Below are positions 45,496-54,065 of a stretch of DNA of 64,000 nt, in pieces (position 1 is the first letter of the stretch; every line of letters begins with the position of its first letter). This DNA is from Anaerolineae bacterium. Its GTDB lineage: Bacteria; Chloroflexota; Anaerolineae; Promineifilales; Promineifilaceae. The notes beneath the pieces are model-generated. The model was not told the DNA's origin, made no database searches, and saw only the letters and a list, made by a program, of their open reading frames with translations. The translations under genes were made by a program, and so were the position numbers. Location: NCBI GenBank assembly GCA_020848035.1, contig JADLAX010000026.1, forward strand, positions 62,001-126,000, in the 5' to 3' direction.

Positions 45496-47181
45496 ATGAC
45501 CCTATCAGGAAAAAATCGCAAATATTGGTTCCTCATTCTATGCCTCTTCGCACTTTTTTTTGCTACGAGCCAGGTTTTTGCCAAACAAAGCAGCGTTCAG
45601 ACCGCAACGGCCGTTGTTAACACCGGTGCGCTGAATGTTCGTTCCGGGCCAGGCCCCAGCTACGGCATTGTGACCGTGGTGAACCAGGGTAACGTGCTCA
45701 ACTTGCTGGGCCGCAATGAAGACAGCAGCTGGGCGTATATCCAGACCCCCAGCGCCGTGCTGGGCTGGGTGAATGCCAGCAGTGACTTCATCACCCCCAG
45801 TGTAGCCATCAGCACGCTGCCGCTGGTCATTCCGACTACGGCCCTGCCCACCGCGACTTCAACCACCACCCCCACCACGGCTACCCCAACGGCCACGGCA
45901 ACGGGTACGGCCGTTCCCCCCACCGCCACCCCAACCGCCACGGCCAAACCAGCTGGCGCGACGGCTACCATTGCCACCGGCGCGCTAAACGTACGCAGCG
46001 GCCCCAGCCTGGCTTACGGCCCGGTGGCCGTGGTCAACCAGGGCACCGTGGTCAGCCTGATTGGACGTAACGCCAACAGCACCTGGGCCAAAATCCGCCT
46101 GGCCAACGGCACCGAAGGCTGGGTGAACGCCGCCAGCACCTACATCACCCCCAGCGTGGCTATCAGCAGCCTGCCGGTGCTGGATACCGGGAGCCCCACC
46201 GTAAACGCCACGGCACTGGTGGCCACCGGGGCGCTCAACGTGCGCTCCGGGCCAGGGGTGAATTTCAGCGTCATCACCGTGGCCTCGCAGGGCCAAACCG
46301 TGATGCTGCTAGGGCGTAACGCCAACAGCAGCTGGGCCAAGATTCGCCTGGGAAACAACACCGAAGGCTGGGTCAACGCCTCGCTGCTGACGCCCAGTGT
46401 GGCTATCAGCAGCCTGCCGCTGGCCGACAGCCCGGCCGCGCCGGAACCGCCCGTGCCGGTAGCCCCCGGTTCCGTGCTGAGTCTGCGCTCGGGACCAGGC
46501 ACAAACTACCCGGTCACCGGGTCGGTTTATCAGGGGCTGCGGGTAACGGCCGTTGGCCGTAATGCCGACAGCACCTGGCTAAAGGTACTGCTGAGCGACG
46601 GCCAGGAAGGCTGGATTGGCGCGCAGTACGTGCAGCTCTCCATCCCCGTGGGCAACCTGCCCGTGGTAGATGGCACCACCGCACCGCCCGCCAGCACGCC
46701 CACGCCCGCCCCATCGGCCAATTCGGCCACGGTGGCAACTGGGGCTCTGAACGTGCGCTCTGGACCAGGTATCGGCTACGGCGTAGTCGCGGCGGCCTAC
46801 CAGGGCCAGGTGGTCACCTTGCTGGCGCGCAACAACATCAGCAGTTGGGTTAAGATTCAGCTGAGCAACGGCGTGCAGGGCTGGGCCAACGTGACGCTGC
46901 TGTCCACCAGCGCCAACATCAACAGCCTGCCGGTAGAAGATGTGCCCACGTTGGCGACTTCTGGTGTGGTGAATACGGCCGTTCTCAACGTGCGCTCCGG
47001 GCCAGACATCAGCTATGGGGTGGTAGCCGTGGTTTACCAGGACCAGGGCGTCGCCCTCATTGGCCGTAATGCCAATGCCAGCTGGGTGAAAGTCCGGCTA
47101 ACCAACGGGGTTGTGGGCTGGGTGAACGCGGCTTACATTCAAACCGCCACCACATTAAACAGCCTGCCCGTCACCAACTAA
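45496..47181 (+). CDS. Exported protein with six bacterial SH3 domains
   Basis: The 561-residue precursor has an N-terminal signal peptide (KYWFLILCLFALFFATSQVFA) with no lipobox, so it is secreted or periplasmic-face. Six SH3b domains follow, marked by ALNVRSGPG or close variants, and separated by short linkers; the linker after the first is Thr/Pro/Ala-rich. The fourth domain diverges (SVLSLRSGPG). SH3b domains commonly bind peptidoglycan or other cell-surface glycans. ATG at 45496 has AAGGAGG at proper distance, so upstream in-frame ATG 45478 is less likely. A strong terminator follows. Confidence 0.85.
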   Translation: MTLSGKNRKYWFLILCLFALFFATSQVFAKQSSVQTATAVVNTGALNVRSGPGPSYGIVTVVNQGNVLNLLGRNEDSSWAYIQTPSAVLGWVNASSDFITPSVAISTLPLVIPTTALPTATSTTTPTTATPTATATGTAVPPTATPTATAKPAGATATIATGALNVRSGPSLAYGPVAVVNQGTVVSLIGRNANSTWAKIRLANGTEGWVNAASTYITPSVAISSLPVLDTGSPTVNATALVATGALNVRSGPGVNFSVITVASQGQTVMLLGRNANSSWAKIRLGNNTEGWVNASLLTPSVAISSLPLADSPAAPEPPVPVAPGSVLSLRSGPGTNYPVTGSVYQGLRVTAVGRNADSTWLKVLLSDGQEGWIGAQYVQLSIPVGNLPVVDGTTAPPASTPTPAPSANSATVATGALNVRSGPGIGYGVVAAAYQGQVVTLLARNNISSWVKIQLSNGVQGWANVTLLSTSANINSLPVEDVPTLATSGVVNTAVLNVRSGPDISYGVVAVVYQDQGVALIGRNANASWVKVRLTNGVVGWVNAAYIQTATTLNSLPVTN

Positions 47182-47198
47182 CAAAAAGGTGTGCCGCA

Positions 47199-47236
47199 AA
47201 AGGCCCTGGCTATCACAACGCCAGGGCCTTTTTTTA
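47199..47236 (+). terminator. Rho-independent terminator of the SH3b gene
   Basis: AAAGGCCCTGGC pairs with GCCAGGGCCTTT around a 9-base loop, followed by a T-run. It begins 18 bases after the stop codon. Confidence 0.9.
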
Positions 47237-47239
47237 TGG

Positions 47240-47284
47240 GAAACGTGAAGCGTGAAACGTGATAAAAGTATCTTCACGTTTCAG
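47240..47284. repeat. Intergenic GTGAAACGTGA inverted repeat
   Basis: AAACGTGAAGCGTGAAACGTGA is answered by TCTTCACGTTTCA after a short loop. It stands behind the terminator and before the 3' end of the zur gene. It lacks the conserved tail seen in two other copies. Confidence 0.7.
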
Positions 47285-47328
47285 CCTTTACTCTAAAGGG
47301 AGAAATCTCCCGTCGTTTCTGGTTTGGT

Positions 47329-47766
47329 TTACTGGCAGTTGGGGCAACGGCCGTAAAACTCTACCAGGTGCCCCTCAATCACAAAGTTAAAACGCTCGGC
47401 CAGCAGCTTGCCCACTTCCTGCAAGCTGCACTCCTCAAACTCAATCACCGCGTCGCAGCCAGAACAAACCAGGTGGTGATGATGGCCGCCGTCAAGCAAA
47501 ATGTAGTGTGCCGCGCCGGTGCCCTGGTACACCGGGCGAATCAGCCCCAGCTCACTCAGCAGCTCCAGCGTGCGGTAAACCGTCATCCGGCCCACCGTGG
47601 TGTCGGTTTCATGAACCACTTCCAGCAGGCCATCGGCCGTGACATGGCCACCGCAGCCCAGCAGCGCCTGCACAATTTTTTGGCGCGAGCTGGTCAGGCG
47701 GAACCCTTTTTGCTTCAGGGCCGATTGAATGTTGTGTAAGCGTCTGTCTAGGCTGGTTTCGTTCAT
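47329..47766 (-). CDS. Fur-family metal regulator, probably Zur
   Basis: A 145-residue repressor with an N-terminal winged helix (GFRLTSSRQKIVQALL, TVYRTLELL) and the C-terminal dimer domain with HHHHLVCSGC and CPNC, the two CxxC pairs of the structural zinc site. It is encoded just after a Zn/Mn-type ABC transporter, and Zur is therefore the most probable subtype; Fur or Mur cannot be excluded. It would block the transporter genes when metal is plentiful. The permease gene ends at 47845, 78 bases before its start. Confidence 0.85.
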   Translation of the reverse strand: MNETSLDRRLHNIQSALKQKGFRLTSSRQKIVQALLGCGGHVTADGLLEVVHETDTTVGRMTVYRTLELLSELGLIRPVYQGTGAAHYILLDGGHHHHLVCSGCDAVIEFEECSLQEVGKLLAERFNFVIEGHLVEFYGRCPNCQ

Positions 47767-47844
47767 AACTCTTTTTATCCCGGACGGCTCAAAAGCGCGG
47801 CAGCATTTTTCTCTCTGCGTTCTTAGCGTCCTCTGCGGTTCACC

Positions 47845-48675
47845 TCAATTTCGTCGCCAGAGCAGGCCGCGCTCGGGAGCAAAGAGGTAAGCCAGGGCAA
47901 AGATGGCCGTGGCCACCAGCACAACGGCCGGACCAGAGGCGATATCCAGGTAATACGACGTGTACAGGCCCGCCGCACCAGAAAAAGCGCCAATGACGGC
48001 GGCGATAAACATCATCGGCGTCAGGCGGCGGGTGAGCAGGGAAGCGGCCGCAGCGGGGGTCACCAGCATGGCCACCATGAGAGCAATGCCCACCACTTGC
48101 AGCGACACCACGATGGTGACGGCGATGAGCACCAGCAGCAGGTAGCGCAAAAAGGTGGCGGGCAGGCGCAGGGTAGTAGCCAGCACCGGATCAAACGAGA
48201 TGACCATGAACTCTTTATAGAAAAAGAAGATAATGAGCAGGACGACAAGACCCAGTACGGCCGTTGTCCACAAATCTCCCACCGTCACCCCCAGCAAGTT
48301 GCCAAACAAAAAGTGAGCCAGATCGACCGTGTAGTTGCCCGTCGCCGAGAGCAGCGCCACGCCCAGGGCAAACGCCCCAGCAAAAATGACGCCGATGGCC
48401 GTGTCTTCCTTTACCACACCCCGGCTGCTGAGGGCACCAATGCCAACGGCCGTCAACACCCCCATCACCAGCGCCCCCAGCGCCAGCGGCCAGCCGAGTA
48501 AAAAGGCGATGACCACGCCGGGCAAAATGGTGTGCGCCAGGGCGTCGCCAAAAAAGGCCATGCCGCGCAGCACCACATAGGTGCCCAGCACCGAGCAAAC
48601 AATGCCCACCAGCACGGCCGCCACTAAGGCGCGGACGATGAAGGAATATTGGAGGGGGTCGAGGAGGAGGTTCAT
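47845..48675 (-). CDS. Metal ABC transporter permease (ZnuB/MntC type)
   Basis: A 276-residue membrane protein with eight or so helices. The conserved block GDALAHTILPGVVIAFLLG gives the coupling region, and VGIALMVAMLVTPAAAASLL the C-terminal signature of the ABC-3 family. It imports zinc or manganese together with the ATPase encoded upstream. No binding protein gene (znuA type) is present in the window. It is separated from the ATPase gene by an inverted repeat. Confidence 0.9.
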   Translation of the reverse strand: MNLLLDPLQYSFIVRALVAAVLVGIVCSVLGTYVVLRGMAFFGDALAHTILPGVVIAFLLGWPLALGALVMGVLTAVGIGALSSRGVVKEDTAIGVIFAGAFALGVALLSATGNYTVDLAHFLFGNLLGVTVGDLWTTAVLGLVVLLIIFFFYKEFMVISFDPVLATTLRLPATFLRYLLLVLIAVTIVVSLQVVGIALMVAMLVTPAAAASLLTRRLTPMMFIAAVIGAFSGAAGLYTSYYLDIASGPAVVLVATAIFALAYLFAPERGLLWRRN

Positions 48676-48683
48676 ATCTTTTC

Positions 48684-48758
48684 GAGTGAAAAGTAAGAAG
48701 TAAAAAGTAGTAAGTGAGCAAACTTTTTACTTATCACTTTTTACTTTTCACTTATCAC
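48684..48758. repeat. Intergenic AAAAAGT inverted repeat
   Basis: GAGTGAAAAGTAAGAAGTAA and AAAAAGTAGTAAGTGA face TCACTTTTTACTTTTCACTT; the two sides are near-complementary. The stop codon of the metal-ABC ATPase gene (48741-48743) and its last four residues (ISEK) lie inside the right arm. Confidence 0.75.
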
Positions 48759-49628
48759 GTCATATTCATCATGGCCGCAGCAGTCATCCACCAGAATGCC
48801 CTGCTCCGCGCCGGGCAGGACGTGCACGTGGCCGCCGTAGGCCTGTAACAAATTGTCGGGGGTGAGAACGGCCGTTGGCCCGGCAAAGGCCACCACCCGC
48901 CGGTTTAGCAACATGATTTTGTCGAAGCGATCAGCCGCCAGCTGCAAATCGTGGGTGGCCACCAGCACCGTCACGCCGTCGGGGCGCAGGCCGTCTAAAA
49001 TATCGAAGATCGCCTGCTGGCTGGGCAGGTCCAGCCCGTTGAGCGGCTCGTCTAGCAGCAGCAGTTCCGCTTCCTGGGCCAGGGCGCGGGCGATAAACAC
49101 GCGCTGCTGCTGCCCGCCAGACAGCTCGCCAATTTGCTTTCTGGCCAGGTGGGTTGCCTCGACGCGGGCCAGGCTCTGGCGCACCACGTCCCAATCGGCG
49201 CGGCGCGGCCAGCGGAAGAGGCCAATCTGGCCCACCCGCCCCATCATCACCACATCTTCCACCGTCACGGGGAAAGACCAATCAATTTCGTTGCGCTGCG
49301 GCACGTAACCGATGCAGATGTGGCCGTCGGGGCCGTGGCCAAAGATATTTACCTGCCCTTCGCTGGGCCGGACAGTGCCTACGATGAGCTTAAAGAGGGT
49401 GCTTTTGCCCGCGCCATTTGGCCCCACGACGGCAATCCGCTCGCCGCGCTGTGCCGAGAAATTGACGTGCTGCAGGGCATAAACACGGCCGTTTCCCCCC
49501 ACGCCATTTACCGATACATCTTGTAATCCAGCGGCATATGCCACCGAAACGCCCACCATTTGCAGTGAAGGTGTTCGGGGATCGTGGGTCACGCCGCGCC
49601 CGGCAAGTGCATTCATAAAGTGTGTCAT
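48741..49628 (-). CDS. Metal ABC transporter ATP-binding protein (ZnuC/MntB type)
   Basis: A 295-residue ATPase with Walker A GPNGAGKST, signature LSGGQQQR, Walker B LLLLDEP and the switch His in VATHDLQ. GYVPQRNEIDWSFPVTVEDVVMMG is typical of zinc/manganese importers. An extra stretch of about 15 residues (LQDVSVNGVGGNGR) lies between the first two strands and holds a genomic palindrome. The C-terminus has CCGHDEYD, perhaps metal-binding. The final ISEK and stop are supplied by an intergenic repeat. The start may be at 49628 or at the next ATG, 12 bases later. Confidence 0.88.
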   Translation of the reverse strand: MTHFMNALAGRGVTHDPRTPSLQMVGVSVAYAAGLQDVSVNGVGGNGRVYALQHVNFSAQRGERIAVVGPNGAGKSTLFKLIVGTVRPSEGQVNIFGHGPDGHICIGYVPQRNEIDWSFPVTVEDVVMMGRVGQIGLFRWPRRADWDVVRQSLARVEATHLARKQIGELSGGQQQRVFIARALAQEAELLLLDEPLNGLDLPSQQAIFDILDGLRPDGVTVLVATHDLQLAADRFDKIMLLNRRVVAFAGPTAVLTPDNLLQAYGGHVHVLPGAEQGILVDDCCGHDEYDVISEK

Positions 49629-49929
49629 ATTGATATTTTATATTACTTTCGCCCGATTGACGATTGCGATTTTGGGCCACACCGCCCGAGACGACCCGTT
49701 TCGCAGCGCCGTCTTGCCCGCCCGCACCCAATTTGGGATTGTGTGATTTTGGGGAAATTCAACGCCAGGCCCAGAGAAAAGCGGTCGGATGCTCGTTGGC
49801 TGGTCATAAACAAAGTGTATCCGGCGTATATATCCAGACACATAGAAACGGCTTACTCCTTTGCGTATGATGGACGGTGTAGAACAATTCTCGTTTTATT
49901 CATTCTAAAAACTTGCGAAGGAGGCAAAC
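49629..49929. other. Divergent intergenic region, 301 bp
   Basis: This is the promoter region of the leftward metal-transport genes and the rightward GlsB-type gene. It should contain a Zur operator, but I see no convincing palindromic site of the known Zur type. No ACGGCCGT is present. GAAGGAGG before 49930 is a strong ribosome binding site for the small gene. Confidence 0.45.
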
Positions 49930-50190
49930 ATGATTGTTAACCTGATTCTATGGATTATTCTGGGCGCGGTAGCTGGCTGGATCGCCAGCATGGTGATGGG
50001 GCGTGATGCGCAAATGGGCGCGTTGGCCAACATCATTGTAGGGATTATCGGTGCCTTGTTGGGTGGATTTTTGTTCAATCTGCTCGGTCTGCCGGGTGAC
50101 ACTGGCTTTAACTTTTGGACGTTGATTGTAGCGACGCTGGGGGCCATTGTGCTTCTGTTCCTGATTGGGATTGTGCGCCGCGCCGCTTAA
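49930..50190 (+). CDS. GlsB/YeaQ/YmgE-type stress membrane protein
   Basis: An 86-residue protein with three transmembrane stretches, alternating with short Gly-rich turns (WIILGAVAGWIASMVMGRD, IVGIIGALLGGFLFNLLG). This is the pattern of the transglycosylase-associated small stress proteins, whose exact job is unknown. It has its own terminator and is thus a single-gene unit ahead of the ABC operon. Confidence 0.85.
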   Translation: MIVNLILWIILGAVAGWIASMVMGRDAQMGALANIIVGIIGALLGGFLFNLLGLPGDTGFNFWTLIVATLGAIVLLFLIGIVRRAA

Positions 50191-50224
50191 CGGCCTGAAG
50201 TTGTTCAGCTAACGCAGAAAAACC

Positions 50225-50261
50225 AATACCTCTGCATCGTGTGATGCAGGGGTATTTTTTT
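50225..50261 (+). terminator. Rho-independent terminator of the GlsB-type gene
   Basis: AATACCTCTGCATC pairs with GATGCAGGGGTATT around GTGT, with a T-run after it. The ABC ATPase gene begins 20 bases beyond the T-run, so it should need either read-through or a promoter close to the hairpin. Confidence 0.88.
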
Positions 50262-50280
50262 GCTAAAGGAGATTTACATA

Positions 50281-51270
50281 ATGCTCGAAACGGCCGCTCC
50301 GCCACCAGAAAACATCATTCACACCCGAGATCTGACAAAAACCTTTGCCAATAAAACAGTGGTGAACAATCTGAATCTGGACATTCCCCCAGGCGTCATT
50401 TTTGGCTTTATTGGCCCCAGCGGCTGTGGCAAAACAACCAGCGTGCGGCTGCTGCTGGGCATCTACACGCCAGACAGCGGCGCAGTTGAAGTGCTGCAGC
50501 GGTCACCACAAAAGTTTCGCCGGGCCGACCGGGCCAAAATTGGCTATATGCCGCAGCAGTTTGTGCTTTACCAGGACCTGAGCGTGTGGGAGAACCTGAA
50601 CTTTGCCGCCTCGCTCTATGGCGTGCCGCTGCGCCGCCACGAGCGCCTGGATTACCTGCTGGAGCTGGTGGAGCTGACGGGCCACGAAAACAAAAACGTG
50701 CGCCATCTGTCGGGCGGGATGCAGCGGCGTCTGAGCCTGGCGGCGGCGATTGTGCACGAGCCCCAACTCATCTTCCTGGATGAACCGACCACGGGCATCG
50801 ATCCGGTTTTGCGCCGCAAATTTTGGGATTATTTCCAGCAGCTTAAGGCGGACGGGCACACGCTGTTTATCACCACGCAGTACGTCAACGAGGCGGCTCA
50901 TTGCGATTATGTGGGGGTGATGGCCAACGGCCGTTTGCTGATGGTGGAAACGCCGGAAGGGTTGCGGCACCGGGCAATGGGCGGCGACATCATCCACCTG
51001 CATACCAGCCAGATTCTCAGTGAGGCGCAGCTGGCGGCGCTGGCCAGCCAGCCGTTTGTCATCGCCGACAAGGTAGCGCGGCTGCGCGACCGGGGGATTG
51101 AGCTGGTGGTGCCAGACGCCAGCGTTACGCTGCCGCAGCTGCTCGACTGGTGCCACGGCCAGGACATCGAGGTGGAATCGGCCAGCGAGCACATGCCGAT
51201 TTATGATGACATTTTTGTGGAGCTGATCCGCCAGGCAACGGCCGTCCAGGAGGCACAGACCAATGATTAA
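50281..51270 (+). CDS. ABC-2-type exporter ATPase
   Basis: A 329-residue ATPase with Walker A GPSGCGKTT, signature LSGGMQRR, Walker B LIFLDEPTTG and a Gln in place of the usual switch His region (ITTQYVNEA). The N-terminal 240 residues are the nucleotide-binding domain; the rest is a C-terminal extension as found in drug-type exporters. ATG at 50281 is chosen for its AAAGGAG spacing. It overlaps the permease gene by 8 bases, so the two are made in balance. The substrate is unknown. Confidence 0.88.
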   Translation: MLETAAPPPENIIHTRDLTKTFANKTVVNNLNLDIPPGVIFGFIGPSGCGKTTSVRLLLGIYTPDSGAVEVLQRSPQKFRRADRAKIGYMPQQFVLYQDLSVWENLNFAASLYGVPLRRHERLDYLLELVELTGHENKNVRHLSGGMQRRLSLAAAIVHEPQLIFLDEPTTGIDPVLRRKFWDYFQQLKADGHTLFITTQYVNEAAHCDYVGVMANGRLLMVETPEGLRHRAMGGDIIHLHTSQILSEAQLAALASQPFVIADKVARLRDRGIELVVPDASVTLPQLLDWCHGQDIEVESASEHMPIYDDIFVELIRQATAVQEAQTND

Positions 51271-52807
51271 CCAATTTTTCCACTTCATCTGGCAGGCACT
51301 CATCCGCATTTTTTCGTTTGTCAGCAAAGAAGTCCGCACCATCTGGCACCAGCCCCGGCTCATCTTTTCGCTCATTTTGGGGCCGTTTCTCATTTTGCTT
51401 CTCTTTGGTATTGGCTACCGCGACACGCCGCGCACACTGCATACCCTGTTTGTTGTGCCAGAAGGCAGCCAGATCGAAGGCATGGTGGAGCAGTACGCCA
51501 CCTCATTGGGCAGCCAAATTTCCTACGCGGGCATCATCCACGACCCGGCGGAAGCAGACCGCCAGCTGCGTGCGGGCGACGTGGATCTGGTGGTGGTGAC
51601 CCCGGCCAACCCAATGGCCAGCTGGGAAAACGACGAGCAGTCTCAATTCACCCTGTACCATTCCGAAGTTGATCCGTATGAGGAGGTGTATATCCGGGTG
51701 ATTGGGCAGCGCTACGCTGAGGAGATCAACAAGCAGGTGATGATAAACGCCCTGATGAGCAGCCAGGCCGAGGCGGGAACCTGGCAAGAGAACGTGAGCC
51801 GGGCCCAGACACAGGCAACGGCCGTACGCGAAGCCCTGACCGCAGGGGATATTGCAACAGCACAAAGCTCGGCCCAGGCACTGGGGAATGAACTGGATTT
51901 GCTGGAGCTGGCCCTGGGCGCGGGGGTGAGCCTGGTAGCCAGCGTCGAGGAGGCGGGCGGCCAGACGGGCACCACCACGGAGCTGCTGACTGAGCTGGAA
52001 ACGCTGCAAAGCCAGATTGACGAAGTGATGAGCCTCAGCGAAAGCAGCGGCACTACTATGCTAGAACAGGGCCGAGAAACGGCCGCTAACATCGAAAGTT
52101 CCCTGGAAGAAGTGGATGGGCTGCTGCAAACGTTCCAGGGGCTGGACACCACGGTGCTGGTGGCCCCGTTTGTCAGCGAAACATTAAACATCACCCAGGC
52201 GCAAATTGAGCCGATGCATTTTTATGTGCCGGGGGTGATTGCCCTGCTGCTGCAACACCTGGCCATTACCCTGGCCGGGCTGAGCGTCATCCGCGAGAAG
52301 CTGGGCGGGGCAATGGAGCTGTTCCGCGCCGCGCCGGTATCGGCGTTTGAGATGTTGACGGGCAAATACATCAGCTATTTGCTGATCATTGGGGGGTTAG
52401 CGGCCGTTCTCACCGCGCTGGTGGTTTTGGGGCTGGATATGCCGCAGCTGGGTTCCTGGTGGAACTATGCGCTGGTGCTGCTGGCCCTGCTGCTGGCGTC
52501 GCTGGGCATGGGCTTCAACATTTCGCTGTCGGCGCGCAGCGACAGCCAGGCGATTCAGTACGGCATGTTGACGCTGCTGGCGGCCATCTTTTTCAGCGGC
52601 TTTTTCCTGGCGCTGTACCGTTTGTCGGCCCTGGTGCGCTGGGTTTCGTGGCTGCTGCCCACCACCTACGGCACCATCTTGCTGCAAGACGTGATGCTGC
52701 GCGGCAAGCCGCCGCAGCTGGTGCTGATCCTGGCGCTGTTTGCGTTTGCGGCCGTTTTGCTGCTGGTTGCCTGGTTCCGCCTGGGCCGCCAGATGGCCCG
52801 GGAGTAA
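51263..52807 (+). CDS. ABC-2-type exporter permease
   Basis: A 514-residue membrane protein. The first transmembrane helix is at about 33-52 (IFSLILGPFLILLLFGIGY). A long extracytoplasmic part (about 55-320) with helical, coiled-coil-like stretches follows, and five helices lie in the C-terminal 190 residues, with IREKLGGAMELFRAAPVSAFE between. This is the shape of YhgE/Pip-like or DrrB-type ABC-2 permeases. It works with the upstream ATPase. The following AI-2E gene begins 4 bases past its stop. Confidence 0.85.
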   Translation: MINQFFHFIWQALIRIFSFVSKEVRTIWHQPRLIFSLILGPFLILLLFGIGYRDTPRTLHTLFVVPEGSQIEGMVEQYATSLGSQISYAGIIHDPAEADRQLRAGDVDLVVVTPANPMASWENDEQSQFTLYHSEVDPYEEVYIRVIGQRYAEEINKQVMINALMSSQAEAGTWQENVSRAQTQATAVREALTAGDIATAQSSAQALGNELDLLELALGAGVSLVASVEEAGGQTGTTTELLTELETLQSQIDEVMSLSESSGTTMLEQGRETAANIESSLEEVDGLLQTFQGLDTTVLVAPFVSETLNITQAQIEPMHFYVPGVIALLLQHLAITLAGLSVIREKLGGAMELFRAAPVSAFEMLTGKYISYLLIIGGLAAVLTALVVLGLDMPQLGSWWNYALVLLALLLASLGMGFNISLSARSDSQAIQYGMLTLLAAIFFSGFFLALYRLSALVRWVSWLLPTTYGTILLQDVMLRGKPPQLVLILALFAFAAVLLLVAWFRLGRQMARE

Positions 52808-52811
52808 CCCC

Positions 52812-54065
52812 ATGCAGCGATGGGAAATTCCGGCCATCCCGGCGCGGCAGTTGGTGTGGTGGACGTTGGGGGTAACGGCCGTTGTCCTCTGCTTCTGGCT
52901 GTTTATTCGCTTTCAGGAGATGGTGCTGCTGCTGCTGACGGCGCTGATTTTGAGTACGGCCGTACGCCCCGGTGCGGTCTGGCTGGAAAAACACGGTATT
53001 GCCAAACCAATTGGCCTGCTGCTGATCTTCAGCCTGGTTGGGCTGCTGTTGGCAGTGCTCATCTGGGCCACAGTGCCGGTGCTGGTGGAACAAAGCGCCG
53101 CCCTGGGCCAGAGTGTGGGGGAAGGTTACCGACTGCTGTACCAAAACCTGGAGCAATCAACCAACATTCTGGTGCAGCGCTTTCTCACCCTGCTGCCGCC
53201 AAATCTGGACGGCCCTATGGCTGGCAGCGGCACGGCGCTGCCAGAGCTGGAGGTGCCGGTTACCCCAGAAACCACCCAGGGCGAACAAATTGTGATTGGC
53301 GTGGCTCAGGCGATTGCTGTCATCATCTTCACGTTTTATTGGACGTTAGAAGGTGAGTATGTCAAAAACGCTTTTTTTATGATGCTGCCCCTCAATAAAC
53401 GAGCCAGTACCCGCGAACTCATTCAGAAAATTGAGCAAACCGTGGGCAGCTACCTGCTAGGTCAAGGGATGCTCTGTCTGATCATTGGGGCGCTGGCGTT
53501 TGTGGCCTACGCGCTCATCGGGCTGCCGCATGCCCTGCTGCTGGCCGTGTTTGCCGGGCTGCTGGAGGCGGTGCCGATTGTGGGGCCGTTTCTGGGGGCC
53601 GTACCCGCCTTTATCATCGGTCTCTCCATTTCGCCGGTGACCGGGCTGTGGGTGGTGGTGGCTTCACTGGTGATCCAGCAGCTGGAAAACAGCCTGCTGG
53701 TGCCCCGGGTGATGGACCGCACGATTGGGATACGGCCGTTGGTCTCCCTGCTGGCGTTGGTGGCGTTTGGCTCCCTCTACGGCATTCTCGGGGCGCTGAT
53801 TGCCCTGCCGCTGGCCGGGGTCATCCAGCTGCTGCTGGACCGCTACCTGCTGGCCCGCGAGAGCCTGGAGCAAGAAGAACCGGGGCGCGGCCGTCTGAGC
53901 GTGCTGCGCTACGAAACCAACCAGCTGGTGCAGGATGTGCGCAGCCAGATGCGCAAGAAGGAGAGTGTGCCTTCGGCCGTGTCTGACTTTGTGGAGGATG
54001 AGCTGGAATCGCTGGCCATAGATCTGGAGAGTTTCCTGGCTGCCAATGGAGAGACGCAGCCATGA
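52812..54065 (+). CDS. AI-2E family transporter, first copy
   Basis: The 417-residue protein has eight or so transmembrane helices and the AI-2E family blocks GLPHALLLAVFAGLLEAVPIVG and LLVPRVMDRTIGIRPLVSLLAL. Members export autoinducer-2, act as Na+/H+ antiporters or have unknown solutes, so the substrate should not be taken from the name. The tail of about 60 charged residues is cytoplasmic. The ATG at 52812 is preceded by GGAG within the end of the permease gene. It overlaps the next gene by ATGA. Confidence 0.82.
   Translation: MQRWEIPAIPARQLVWWTLGVTAVVLCFWLFIRFQEMVLLLLTALILSTAVRPGAVWLEKHGIAKPIGLLLIFSLVGLLLAVLIWATVPVLVEQSAALGQSVGEGYRLLYQNLEQSTNILVQRFLTLLPPNLDGPMAGSGTALPELEVPVTPETTQGEQIVIGVAQAIAVIIFTFYWTLEGEYVKNAFFMMLPLNKRASTRELIQKIEQTVGSYLLGQGMLCLIIGALAFVAYALIGLPHALLLAVFAGLLEAVPIVGPFLGAVPAFIIGLSISPVTGLWVVVASLVIQQLENSLLVPRVMDRTIGIRPLVSLLALVAFGSLYGILGALIALPLAGVIQLLLDRYLLARESLEQEEPGRGRLSVLRYETNQLVQDVRSQMRKKESVPSAVSDFVEDELESLAIDLESFLAANGETQP

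Noticed and set aside
49629..49929. A Zur operator in front of the metal-transport genes
   Set aside because: I expected one from the gene context but could not see a convincing palindrome of the known kind, so none is annotated.
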